This document shows, piece after piece, positions 35,211 to 46,503 of a stretch of DNA of 64,000 bases. Each line of letters begins with the position of its first letter. Within the stretch, counting starts at the first letter, position 1. The notes beneath the pieces are model-generated. The model saw only the letters and a list, made by a program, of their open reading frames with translations. It was not told the DNA's origin and did not search any database. A program made the position numbers and the translations under genes. Origin of the DNA: Cliona cf. orientalis (taxonomy: Eukaryota; Porifera; Demospongiae; Clionaida; Clionaidae); NCBI GenBank assembly GCA_963930775.1, contig OZ005690.1:10504411-10568410 (forward strand), written 5' to 3'.

Positions 35211-35760
35211 TGTTGCAACTTGCCAGTCTGTGTTTACATGGCACCTACCTCAACTACATGACTGATTGTCATTCTGTGCTTTTCTGGTCAGTTGTCAATG
35301 CAGTGACAGTGTAAACAGGCAGTGGCTCTCAAGTGCATAATTCAGTTGAAATATGTCACAGAGGGTTTCAGTTTATATAGTGGCAGAGCCAGGTGCCTTC
35401 CCCCAACTCTTAGATCACTGATCATGATTCTAAGGAAAATAGCTAGTTCCAGAACCCTGTTTAGGTGTAGGGTATGTACTAGTTTAGTAGTACCACAACC
35501 CTGTTCAGGTGCAGGGCAATACTCCTGGCATTGAATAGTATACACAGTGAGCCATGCAATACATCTCCAGCTATATTATATGCATGCATGTAGCGGTGAG
35601 GGTTCTGCACTCCTGTGCATTCATTGTAGGTGTAAGTATATTTGACCTATAGTTTAATATTATAGTCACTCTACGTTGATTGGATTTGTATACTAATTAA
35701 GTAAATGTTTATTATTTTAAGGTTGCCACCTCCTTATTGTAGCCTTGTATTTGTATTACA

Positions 35761-36030
35761 GGCCCGTAGCCAGATTTTTTAAAAGGGGGGGGGGGGGGGG
35801 GTGCACACGTGTATGGGTTTAGTGACTACTATAATAATTATGCATGTATTGGTCACAACTGCTTATTGATTGAGGTATGATGTTAATTAGCTGCACTAAG
35901 TGTGGTTTTGTCAAGCTGATAGAGAGGATAGCGTGCAGCCTCAGTCTATTGCTCATGCAATTAAGAACTTCTGTGAAATGACATGCGATTAAAAAAAGGT
36001 GGTACACGTGCACCCCCCTGCATACGGACC
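35761..36030. mobile_element. hAT-like MITE in the A5 3' flank
   Basis: GGCCCGTAGCCAG followed by a G run and GTGCACACGTG is mirrored at the right by CACGTGCACCCCCCTGCATACGGACC. TGTATTA occurs directly at both edges as a probable 7-8 bp target duplication. A3 has the uninterrupted flank sequence. It is non-coding. Confidence 0.65.
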
Positions 36031-36201
36031 TGTATTATTACATAATTATCTATATAGGGAGAATAATAGGTTTCAGCAACTGTTATCTTTCTTGAAGATA
36101 CACTGTATTATATATTAATATTATTGAGAATATTCCCAATCCTTATCTCAATGCACAATCATGCACATGATGTATGCACACATAAACTGCAACTTGTCAA
36201 T

Positions 36202-36345
36202 AGCACCTTCAGGTTGATGATCAAACCAAGGCACACACTTGCAAGTGCTATATCACCCAGATAATTACCAAACGGACATTCGATATCAGTAGGGCATTGA
36301 TACTCACACGAGGTAGGATATCGCTCAAAATTAATGGTGGCTATC
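36202..36345 (-). pseudogene. Inverted relic of the VEGF-like gene's final exon (upstream of A6)
   Basis: The minus strand reads FERYPTSCEYQCPTDIECPF then GNYLGD, with a further small insertion that breaks the last cysteine unit. It has the shared EYQC change and the same flanks as the relics before A2 and A4. Confidence 0.8.
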
Positions 36346-36973
36346 ATGGTATATGTGCCAGTGTATAAATGAAATGGATATCTAGCGAACAGTAATATTT
36401 TTATTTGGCTGACTCTATATATAGCTATAATTATTATTATGCTTGCAAAATATCAGTAGTCAGAGCTTATTTAGTGAGGTATTATTATTATAGTGAGGAA
36501 AGCGAGGAGTAGCTAGTTGAAAATTTATGTTACGAGCTGATAATTATAGTTATTCATATGCGTAATAGTATTGATGACGTATTTTTATACCCTGCAATGT
36601 TTAGTTAATTAAGCTGATAAATCGAATTCAAAATGAAAAAATCACAATCGTAATTATGAATAGTATTGAGTGCAATAATCTTTATGGGGCTGTTACCTTC
36701 ATTGAGGAGATTATCAAAACATTATAGCGTTTCGTAAGATGGATAAAACCAATTTGCAACATAATAAGCTATACTATATTTTCCTGTATACTTAACGATC
36801 TGATAATGATAGTGAAAAATTAAAGGAGTTTCAATTTACATGCTAAATAATTATTAACAGTTATTGTTAGCAGTAATATCAAGGTAATAATTAGTATGTC
36901 TAAGATACATCTAGCAAGTGCACAACTGTAATCATTATTTTTATACTTATCCCAAGAAGAATTTTACTCGAAG

Positions 36974-38391
36974 ATGAAACTACATTTTCTACAACTACTG
37001 CTGATATTGCAGTGTGGGATTGCATATGCTGGATCTGAAAACTCTATTTCACCGGTACCAGCATCAGTTTATTCAGTAAGTGGCATTCAAAACCTATCAA
37101 ATCATACCGAGTGTCCAATGTGGTATAACTATAGCTCAGCCACAGATGATTGCCAGTGCTCCCAATTTGCATCGCTTAATAAGTGTGATAACTATAAGCA
37201 TGTATCTGTGCACCCAGATCTGATACTGACATACAATTCACACAAAGAGTTAATCTTATTGATTAAAATACGGCACCAATACCTAGGAGGGTACAATCTG
37301 ACAGAGACAGGATATGTATTATTACCAGATGAAATTTCTGAGCTGAATTCGTACATGTGTGGGCCATTGAACAGAAAAGGTTACTTATGTGGTGAGTGTA
37401 AGAGTGGATATGGGCCTGGACCGTTTTTGACATCGTGTACAAATGAATGCTATCTTTGCCAAGTCACCTGGTATGAGATTATACTGTATCTAGTGCTGGA
37501 ATTTATTCCAATAACTGTATTTTATCTTCTCATCCTTATCTTTCAAATTCGACTAACATCAGCACCAATGACATGTTTCATCATGTACAGTCAGCTGATT
37601 GTGCTGGCATTTTATAAGGAGTGTGTAAGCCAATGGGCACCGTCGTTTTTCAGCAAAATAAAATACAGCCACAGTGGAACTCTTAGAATGGGCACTAAGA
37701 GCCTTACTGTATATGGAGTGTTTAATCTCAACTTCTTTCACTATACTTTGCCACAATTTTGCATCAGTAGCAAGTTAAGACCTAATCATGTTGTATTTCT
37801 TGGGTATATTTCAACGTCTACCCTTTCCTACTAATTTTCCTCACATGGTTTTGCGTTGAGCTCCATGGTTGTAATTTTAGACCAATCGTGTGGCTATGGA
37901 GGCCATTCCATAGATGCTTCGCTCGACTAAGGAGAGGCTGGAACACCAAGAGCGATCTCATCGATGTCTTTGCTTCTTTCTTTCTCCTTTCTTACAGCAA
38001 AATTTTGTATCAGATTATTCTTACAATGAATGTTACAACAATATATAACTATTCTTTAGTTGATGGTCATGGCTCTCAAGAACATGTGCATGTTCTTAGA
38101 GTTGATACCAGTATTGACACAAAAAGTACAAGATACTTAGTGATTTGTTCTATTATCGTTTTATTTTGCCTTTCATTTGTCATTTTCCCACCATGTTTGC
38201 TGCTGCTATATCCTATGGGAATATTTCAGAGGTTATTGTCAAAATGCACTTCGAATTGATTCAGAATAATCCTTCACATGCATTTTTGTCAAGAAATTCC
38301 AGTCTTGTTCAGAGACGGACCCAATAGCTCGAAAGGTATAAGGAGTTTCTCAGGATTTTATTTTCTATTGAGGTTTGCTATTTATCTTACA
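36974..38391 (+). pseudogene. A6: promoterless, frameshifted and 3'-truncated subfamily A copy
   Basis: It starts with a good ATG and signal peptide (MKLHFLQLLLILQCG). A 1-bp deletion near 37818 (ISTSTLSY) shifts the frame. The membrane region continues in the next frame until a CGA-to-TGA stop at about 38257. Homology ends near 38391, losing the last three membrane segments and the tail. The 5' flank lacks about 100 bp including the CRE-like site and TATA box. A substitution inside the ectodomain changes CHFCQDTW to CYLCQVTW. The frame defects alone make a full product impossible. Confidence 0.85.
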
Positions 38392-38946
38392 ATAACAGTT
38401 GCGTACCATGCATGATTCATCCAGGAATTTTGCCACTGAGGCCAGGCTACTCTGACTAGCTACTACATGTATGTAGCTATAGAATTTGTCACTACTAAAA
38501 TTAAAATTTAGATTATAACGTAGTCCTTGCACCCAGACTATAGGCCTAGCCTTCACTTTTGCTGTAGATACTTGTACTGATGTTTTACCATTTCTTGTTT
38601 TCTAGCAGTCTACTCGAATGGATGCAAGCTGCATCTTTTGGTGAGCTATATTTAGAGTTAAAACACGGCTAACGTTGACTATTTTTACCGCGATAATTTG
38701 CGCATGCGCTGTGAGCTAGCGAGCACATGTTTGACGTATCGCTACATACAAACATACATACCATGGCATACATACATACATAAGTACAGCAGTTTTCTCA
38801 TAGTACTGATTAGTGTGGGGTGAGCCTGATACTATATGTAGAAAAAATAGCTAAATCTCTGAAAAGCTCCTGATTAATTATTATTGATATCGAGGTGCCC
38901 TGGCATATTATGACCACATGTACTAGTAGTAGCTACCTATAGCTAG

Positions 38947-39284
38947 CTCACAGTAAAAACAAGTGGATCATATTAAACTAATGTGGGTTACTTCAGTTGC
39001 ACACACTATATATAAATATTATATACATGTATATACCTCCACATCATAGTTCTCATAATACTACTATTAAAACTATATGTCAAAACCAGTTAACTTTGTG
39101 AATAACAAACAGGCATAGTTGCACGTACCACTTGTCCAATGAGTATTATCAAATTCATGTAGCTAGTAACTGTACCTCATAAACTGGCAAGTTTGAGATA
39201 GTATCTAATATTCTATAATAATGTACCAGTGCAACTGCATGAGGCAACCCATATTTAGTGTGATCCACTTGTTTTTGCTGTGAG
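38947..39284. mobile_element. MITE with AAAAACAAGTGGATCA ends
   Basis: CTCACAGTAAAAACAAGTGGATCA at the left is mirrored by TGATCCACTTGTTTTTGCTGTGAG at the right, so about 24 bp of inverted ends carry one or two mismatches. Related single ends recur near 43390 and 63829, so the family is dispersed at least three times in the window. There is no coding potential. The interval 38392-38946 upstream is unremarkable AT-rich DNA. Confidence 0.7.
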
Positions 39285-39583
39285 TATTTATAGAAGCACG
39301 CTCACAATTATAGTTAAGGGTATACTGCATGGCAACCTGAATTCTTTTTGCTACTAAAAATTTAATTATTGGAGCCATAATACAAGCATGCAATAACATA
39401 ATATTATACAATTATTAGGAATATTCTCCACCCTGACCTTTTAATCAACTAATGATTAATAAGTTACGCAGTTAATAAATGAGAACTTTTTAGTAACTTA
39501 TGACATTGAATAGCTACTTGGTAAAGTCTTTTGCTTATATCTTAAAGTCATAATGATTCTGTTCATTTAGCTACATAATAATG

Positions 39584-42500
39584 CTATGCAATTGGTCCAT
39601 AGGCAACATTCTCTTTTAGTTCAACCAGGTCCTGATGGTGTACATTTGTTCCATAGGCAACATTCTCTTTTAGTTCAACCAGGTCCTGATGGTCTAGATT
39701 TGTTCCATAGGCAACATTCTCTTTTAGTTCAACCAGGTCCTGATGGTCTACGTTTGGTCCATAGGCAACATTCTCTTTTAGTTCAACCAGGTCCTGATGT
39801 TCTGATGTAGGTCTCTGTTCTAATTTTTCGTATGGAGATCCTGGAGTTTGAGAATGTTCAGATTCTTCAATGTGGCGTAAATTATTCTCCTCGGCTGCAA
39901 TTGGTCCATAGGCAACATTCTCTTTTAGTTCAACCAGGTCCTGATATTCTGATATTGATCTCTGTTCTAATTCTTCGTATAGAGATCCTGGAGTTTGAGA
40001 ATGTTCAGATCCTTCAATGTAGCGTGAATTATTCTCCTCAGCTGAATCGGATGTTGCTTTTCTTGTACATGATTGCCTGTGCTTACGACCAAACCAGCCA
40101 CAAGCACATCCAATGGAAAGGAACACTATTGAGCTTATGGCACACATGATAATTATTATCAATGAGAACACAGCTATAGCTATCGAAGTAGCAGTTCCAG
40201 TTGTAGGTGTCATTAATGAGGCTTCTGCATTTGAGAAAAGAAATGTTAAACTTGGAAATCTCAAAATTGTCAACCACCGTATCCTTACTGTGTATAATAT
40301 TCACTGTTGGACAAATGGGTGGATAATATTTCTTATTACCAGTTTTGAATTACCTTATTTAAAATTAATTATAATTTTCTGCATGACTTCCAGCAATACA
40401 TTTATCTTCTTTTCAATATAGACACATGTCATAATGTCATTAGCTACTTCCTATTACCAAAGGGCAGTGGCTGCAGTTCACTCTCCCTGGATTCTGGCTT
40501 TGAAGATATGATTTTCAATTATACAATCGCCTGTGACTAGCTATAATAATATTATTATTATAAAATATATTATGCCGGTAACTCTATTATAGTTATACTA
40601 GCTCTCTACTACACCTTGTTGTTGGTGTGTCATATATCGAATACCGGTATTAAATAATAAGAACCACGGGCTGTGGGCCGCAGGCTGCTGGGGGGGGGGG
40701 GGGGGGGGGCTACTTGTGATAATATTCATGATTGCTAATAATTAATGACTATTATCACTGCATGTACACACTTTAATCTTGACCCTATATACAAAATATT
40801 ACAATACATCTTACAAGGTTCTATCACTCGGTGACACATGATACCACTCTCAGATTTCATCTATTGATTTTTGTATTGAATTCTATTATATATCAAATAC
40901 CCATGCACAGAATTTATAGCAATGTTTTAACATTCATGCTATTTGCATATACAATTTGAAGTTCTTTCTTTACTATAATAATTCTTAGAAGTGTTTTCGG
41001 TTGACTTTGGCAAAACGTAAACAATCAATGGAGCATAATAATATATTAAAGGATGTCGGGATGTTTGTCAGGTTGAACGTGCTTCGATCAACGTACAGCC
41101 ACTCCATGGTGACATTTGAATGCTGCATGTCATTCAGTACTTATACTGTATCTTTCCTTCACTTGCCATTGTTATGTGATAGCAATTGCATGCTAGTATT
41201 GATCAGTAGTCACACTACTGCAGTCCATGCATTTAAATTTTAGTTCCAAAAGCATGTGAATTAATTTTTTAAGATAACTTAAAGTCACACGTTTTTCAGA
41301 ACTTAGATTAAGTATAGAAAGCAGTACTGAGCTTATAATTGATTGATACTATGGAAATAATATAATCATAGGTGTACAAAAGAATATGCATGGTAATTTC
41401 TTATCAGCATTTTGTTGATTCGCATGCATGTGACTAGAAGTGAGTGCAACTGAGACAATCCATGTTAGGTTAATATGACCAACTACTTTTTGTAGTTAAC
41501 ATAATACAATATTACGTACGTATACGTATGTAAACAACTCTCCTTCTTTTGTGGGTTGCTGAACGCCCAAAATTTAATATAACATGAACAATCGGGTGCA
41601 TGCAGCAGGGGATATCGATGAACAAAGCAAACTAGCTCACCTGCTATCATACAAATTAAATATTATTACTGTAACAGGTCTGCAAAAACTATTGGGTCAT
41701 GTTAACCTAACATGGGTTATCTCAGTTGCACTCATGCACTTCTAGTCACATGCAAATCAACAAAATGCTAACAAGAATTAAATCAGTGACCATATTCTTT
41801 TGTACACCTACTACATGAGTATGTACATTAATACTGCTTTCTATACTTGGCATTATCTAATCTAAATTCTGAAAAATATGTGATTTATCTTAAAATAATT
41901 GATATATTTTTCAGAACTAAAATTTAATCTATGGACTGCAGTATTGTGATTACTGATCAATACTGTGTAAACCATTGCTATCACTGTGACACAACAATGG
42001 CAAGTGAAGGAAACTTAAGGATCTGATGATTTCTTGTCGGCTATTTTTGTTGACTTACATGTGCTAGAAGCAAGTGCAACTCAGATGACCCATATTAGGT
42101 TAATATGATCCTGGGCCACCGGTTTTGCAGAGATATTATAACAGATATGTACATGTATAACACACTATGATGGCCGGCTTTCAGTGATATCATAATTATA
42201 ATTTACTACTGACCATGATTAACTTTTAAATACTTACTAGAAGTAGAAGCAGATCCACCTTCAGTAGTAGTAAATAATAGACTTGCCTGCACTTCAACAT
42301 TTGGTCCTTCACAGCCAAAATGATTTACAGCAGCAATTTGTATATAAACATCATCATTATGACAGTTTGGTATTATGTGAAGAAAGTGTACAGAAGGAGC
42401 AGATGTAGAGTCAGCTGTGATGTTTTGTGATGTAACATTAACTATAATAATATTATACTGAGCAATGTCAGATGGATTGGAGTTAGCAGGAGGATCCCAA

Positions 42501-43152
42501 GTAACCAAAATGATGCAGATATTATCAAGAGGTTGTGGAATTTCTGCTGCACTGATCCCCTGCGGTACCCCAGGAACAGCTAAAATGTGTGTCATATGTG
42601 TGAAATAATTAAACTGAGGTACAAGCTTTACTATTATGGAGGGAGCATGCATAGTGACTGCATGTGGAATGTCCCCAACACCACTCTTTTCCCAGTGGAA
42701 CCTCCGAGTGCCAGACTGTTAGTCTCACAAAAAGGAGTAATAATAATACTGAGCTAATTGTATGCATGCACCTGAGATAGAAAACCTGATACTTGCTGGA
42801 CCTCCACTTGTACCATTGCATGTCACCACAGAAGCCTCAACGGCAGTAATACGTAACGTGGACTCCAGTACAAGTTCTCCGCTGACATTAGATGAATTGT
42901 TTGTCACTGTTGCAGTTGCTGTTATATTCCCATCCATAATTATACTATTTAAAACTGTTCCAAGCACTGTTAAGAATCGAAGTGAGCCACCTTGCCCAAT
43001 GTACTCAGTGCTACTCCAATCAAGAACTAAGACTGACAAATTTGATGGGGCTCTTATTGTACAAGTGAAGATGACCTCTTCTCCTTGACATGTGCGATTT
43101 CCCTCACGTAGTGTACTAGTTAACTCTTGACATGATACACATACTGCTGCAG
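39584..43152 (-). CDS. Ig-FN3 single-pass receptor with ITAM-like and repeated tyrosine motifs in the tail (5' exons unresolved)
   Basis: Three exons join in phase 1: 43152-42772, 42579-42238 and 40224-39584. Exon 1 is an Ig-like domain (EEVIFTC, LDWSS, VVTC) with many N-glycosylation sites. Exon 2 is a fibronectin type III domain (VPGVPQGISAAEI, LVTWDPP, AAVNHFG). Exon 3 has a short Thr-rich linker, one transmembrane helix (about IAVFSLIIIIMCAISSIVF), a GWFGRKHRQ stop-transfer and a tail of about 160 residues. The tail holds SLYEEL, YQDLVELKENVAYGPI, SPYEKL and four further HQDLVELKENVAYG copies. YQDL-x8-YGPI fits the ITAM consensus; SLYEEL, SPYEKL and VAYGPI fit the ITIM pattern. Phase 1-1 exons are typical of shuffled Ig/FN3 modules. 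A signal-peptide exon must lie upstream. A candidate donor near 43976 has the right phase, but no start codon was found in that frame. Function as a signalling cell-surface receptor is inferred. Confidence 0.75.
39586..39800 (-). repeat. 54-bp tandem coding repeat in the receptor tail
   Basis: Four consecutive units of 54 bp each encode an 18-residue unit ending in QDLVELKENVAYG. A separate, longer duplication of about 46 residues (HSQTPGS..YE.LEQR..SE) lies before it at 39800-40010. Repeat copies are nearly identical at DNA level, indicating recent expansion or homogenisation and likely copy-number polymorphism. Confidence 0.85.
41153..42013. repeat. Large inverted repeat inside the receptor intron
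   Basis: The outer ends TTTCCTTCACTTGCCATTGTT and its mirror near 41992-42013, together with inner segments such as TAGTATTGATCAGTA, CTTTCTATACTT and CATGTTAACCTAACATGG, form arms of roughly 330 bp around a spacer at about 41484-41692. Pairing is imperfect but extended. It lies between the FN3 exon and the membrane exon. A third partial arm follows at 42045-42110. Confidence 0.65.
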
Positions 43153-44590
43153 CTAAATATAATAATATGCAAAGTGTGGAATATGCAAGGAGCTGTTACA
43201 GTATTAATTATATCATTGAATATACATGATAAGTTGATACAAATTAAATGTGCAGGCAGTTAATTGGATCCAATGGGCAAGTTACCTTAAAAGCTTCTAT
43301 AATTGAATAATGGATCATTCAATATGCCATGCATTGGGATCACCAGATTCACCACACATTCATAATAATAACTATTATAATAAAATATTATCACAGCAAA
43401 AACAAGTGGATTACAGTTAGCTACTGTAATCTAATATGGGTTGCCTCAGTTGCTCTCCATGGCATGCACATTCGCATCATAGTTATCATAATCCAGTTAA
43501 TTACAGATATCAGTATGTCAAACTTGCCAGTTTATGAGTAGTTATTAAAACTGGCATATTCTACTACATACTTCTATAGTATGATGTATGATTGCAACAT
43601 TAAATTTGTGTGCTCTGCCTAATAGCCTTTATGTAACTATATATGCACATTCACTGAGTGTAATACAGTTACTATAATATTATATAAATTCAAGAACATT
43701 CGATCATGAGATATTAAGTGGTAGCATGCCAGTTGTATTCTAGAACATGCATGCACTCATGGGACAAGTGGTACGTGCAAGAATGCCAGTTTGTTATTCA
43801 CAAACTGGCTTGCATGTAATTTGATATACTTATAGAGTTACTTTTAGTATTATGAGACTCAGATAGGAGGTAATAATATTATAGTGTATGCAACTGAAGC
43901 AATCCACAATATATAATAATATAGCTTTTGTAAATTCAAGATAATGACTAATTTATTGCACTCACCACACAAAAGTGTCCACGACAAACACAGTTGCTTG
44001 AACCAGTCCTGTACATGTAGCTATCATAATTATTATAGTAGCTATATACAAGAATAATGAAAATGTAGCTATTATTATACGTAAGCTCAGTCATTCTGAG
44101 TAAAATCGCATCACAGTAGCCGGTAGCTATAGTAGCTAGCTATATATCACTAGCTAATATTAATTTTATCATGCTATTAATCGTCTTTCTGCATGCCATT
44201 CAATATACGGTGTATAGCTACGACACAGGAGATATATATAAGGAGGTAATCCAACCTCCACCAAACGTTTAAATTTCTTGCATTGGCATCATTGGACGTC
44301 GACCATGCATATAGCCTGTAACTATTAATTGCGAAACTACAACAGGCAACCCACCCAGTAGCTAACTGACGCTTGGCCGTGACCAAGCGTGAATTTTGGG
44401 CTTAATACTCACGGCAGGTAGCTATAGTAGCTAGCTACCCAAGCAACGGGCAGGGTTTTTTTTTTTTTCTTGACTACCTTTATAAACTCACCATATGCAT
44501 CTTATCCACAAATCTAGTGTCTCGTAGCTAATGGGAGTAGTCGAAGTGGTCCTATTATTATGATGACCCATCATACAATATTATAGCTCC
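43153..44590. other. Upstream region of the Ig-FN3 receptor, no resolved gene
   Basis: It contains a single MITE end related to the element at 38947 (near 43390) and CACAAACTGG/GCCAGTTTGTG inverted fragments near 43785. A possible splice donor on the minus strand near 43976 is preceded by a short Trp/Leu/Cys-rich stretch that could belong to a signal-peptide exon. No start codon could be assigned. The rest is AT-rich DNA without open frames of note. Confidence 0.35.
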
Positions 44591-44603
44591 ACCCCCTGTT
44601 TGG

Positions 44604-44668
44604 GCGGAGCGCAACTTCCGCGAAACCGTTTCTTGCGGGGTTTTTTCGGCGCGGAGGTTGCGCTCCGC
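44604..44668. repeat. GC-rich hairpin
   Basis: GCGGAGCGCAACTTCCGCG and CGCGGAGGTTGCGCTCCGC are inverted copies with one mismatch around a 27-bp loop. It stands out against the AT-rich surroundings and probably is a terminal or solo fragment of a small transposon. Confidence 0.7.
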
Positions 44669-44835
44669 GTTCTATCTTTCCCTACTACGGTATATCCTTA
44701 TATTTCATCCTTCTTTCCCCAAATATTGAGGCAGGAGAATGCTCGGGACGAGCCTGCTGTATGAGCGAGTTCCGAATACACGAGAGACAGGAAGCGTTCT
44801 TATTCTGTTTGTGGAGAGAGATTTTGAGCGCGTAA

Positions 44836-45655
44836 GGTAATGGTCGTCAATACGCTGCACGCTCTGCGGTATTACTAGTATTGTTCGAAGGCGTGGTAAC
44901 GAGCGTTTTTTGCTTCCGTGTAACTTAGCGTATAAAGACCGAATCGGTCTCCGCGTCGATTGCCAAGCAGAGGACACCCCAAAGTAACCTTTGCATTAAA
45001 AAACTCAATTTTAGCGGTCGTGGAATAATCTTCGATTTCTACCCGGGACTGCCACATACTTGTATGTATGTTTGTGGGGTGATCATTTCAGTGAGAAGAT
45101 TGTTAAAATTTGAACGCGTACGGTAATGGTCGTCATGCGCATGCGCATATGCCCGCACTGCATCATCGATCTGAAAGATAACTCGAGTGTGGGCAAGGTA
45201 TAAAACTGGAAAGGTGAGTGCTGTACGACTCTGACAAGGCTCAGGTCCACGATTAACTAATAACATCACTGGTAGACTCCACTTTCCTGAGCATGAAGAT
45301 AACTCAGGGCCTGGCTACAGGTACTTCCGGGGACTCATGGTCACGGCATGTAGACTACTAAATTATATAGTATAGGTGATCAATATTATTAGACTTAGCT
45401 ACCATACTATATAGCAATCTGTGATACTTTCGATCACTGTCGTGGTAGCTTCTCAGGCCTAGCTATTGGGGTACCAACCCAATGTGCGCATGCATGCCTG
45501 TGTGCTTTCAAAGTAATCTTGTGACTTTTGCGAAGGCTCGCCCCGCACAGATGATTTGCATCACCATTAGTTATAGTGTCTAGATCTAAAGTGATATTGC
45601 AATAATCTCCTCCCATATTATATACGCACGAGACTGCCGCATGACGACCCTTACC
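44836..45655. promoter_or_regulatory. Three copies of the 14-bp motif in a gene-free segment
   Basis: GGTAATGGTCGTCA occurs at 44836-44849 and again at 45122-45135. The mirror TGACGACCCTTACC occurs at 45642-45655. The 44.67-45.80 kb segment is less AT-rich than its surroundings and has no supported coding frame. It could be a decayed mobile element or a regulatory region. Confidence 0.4.
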
Positions 45656-45803
45656 TATCCCACGAAGCTCTATCGCCAGCGTTTAAGTACGTGTCAGCCA
45701 ATATACTGGTAGCTAAGGGGCTATCTTCTGAATCAGCGAGCTAGATTTTGATTCAGTGAGTGTATACAGGCGTATATTGGTAATATCAGTGCCTCCAAGT
45801 ATA

Positions 45804-46261
45804 AGGCCACTCCAAATGAGAACGTAGTTTCCCGTCCACCGCCCGCCTCTCTCTGATGCTACCGCTTCATTTGACCATTATGTCCTGATTATTTATGGTT
45901 GTAGCTAGCTAGGAGCAGTACTGCTTCATGAATTTGAAGCTAGTAACTAATGGTGATGTGTGTACTTACCTTGCTTTCATGATATAAATAATGCCGTCGA
46001 ATAATGCCCCTTCTTGTCAAGGTGCTGCTATCAGCGCGCTAGCTAGCTGGCAGTACATGCAGTACTGTAGCGCTGGCTAGGTATAGGCTAGGCTGCATGC
46101 TCTCCTTGTACGCACGTGCACAGTTGTGGGATCAAGAATTTTAATTATATTCATTGTGCTCATAATGATATTCATAATAATGATTAATGGTAATGGGCGC
46201 CCACCCGCATGTAAAATGCAGGAAGCCAGGACGGGAAACTATATTCCCATTTGGAGTGGCC
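45804..46261. mobile_element. MITE with long terminal inverted repeats
   Basis: AGGCCACTCCAAATGAGAAC, then GTAGTTTCCCGTCC, at the left is mirrored at the right by GGACGGGAAACTAT, then ATTCCCATTTGGAGTGGCC. That is about 35 bp with few mismatches. A short open frame in its right half is not supported as a gene. Confidence 0.7.
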
Positions 46262-46318
46262 TAATAGATTTATCAATATTTTTACTGAATTCTGACCATA
46301 AATACTGCATGATAAATA

Positions 46319-46397
46319 CTATCAAGCTAGACCCCTTTTTCGCCCGACGACCTTTACCCACTCTATCCACACGATAAAAAGGGGTCTAGCTTGATAG
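46319..46397. repeat. Hairpin enclosing the 14-bp motif
   Basis: CTATCAAGCTAGACCCCTTT is exactly mirrored by AAAGGGGTCTAGCTTGATAG. The loop contains CGACGACCTTTACC (46345-46358), the recurring motif. The motif's position in the loop of a 22-bp stem is striking. Confidence 0.7.
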
Positions 46398-46503
46398 ACT
46401 AGATAAATACCGAAAACTGGGGGAATTCAGTACATACATCATATCGCATAGGTCACTATTGAAATGAAATGGCTATCTAGCTAATAATAATTTGGCTGAC
46501 TCT

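Larger units (their letters stand above)
33746..35606. mobile_element. Element with AACCCTCGCCGC terminal inverted repeats, inserted in the A5 3' flank
   Basis: AACCCTCGCCGC at the left and GCGGTGAGGGTT at the right are inverted repeats with one mismatch. The left end also folds on itself (AACCCTCGCC...GGCGGAGGGTT). The A-type 3' flank is split here: it stops near 33745 and resumes at ATTGTAGGTGTAAGTAT after about 35622. The interior is dominated by a large palindrome. No transposase is encoded. Confidence 0.6.

Noticed and set aside
43976-44030. A signal-peptide exon for the Ig-FN3 receptor
   Set aside because: A donor of the right phase exists, but the matching frame has no ATG before an in-frame stop, so it is not annotated as an exon.
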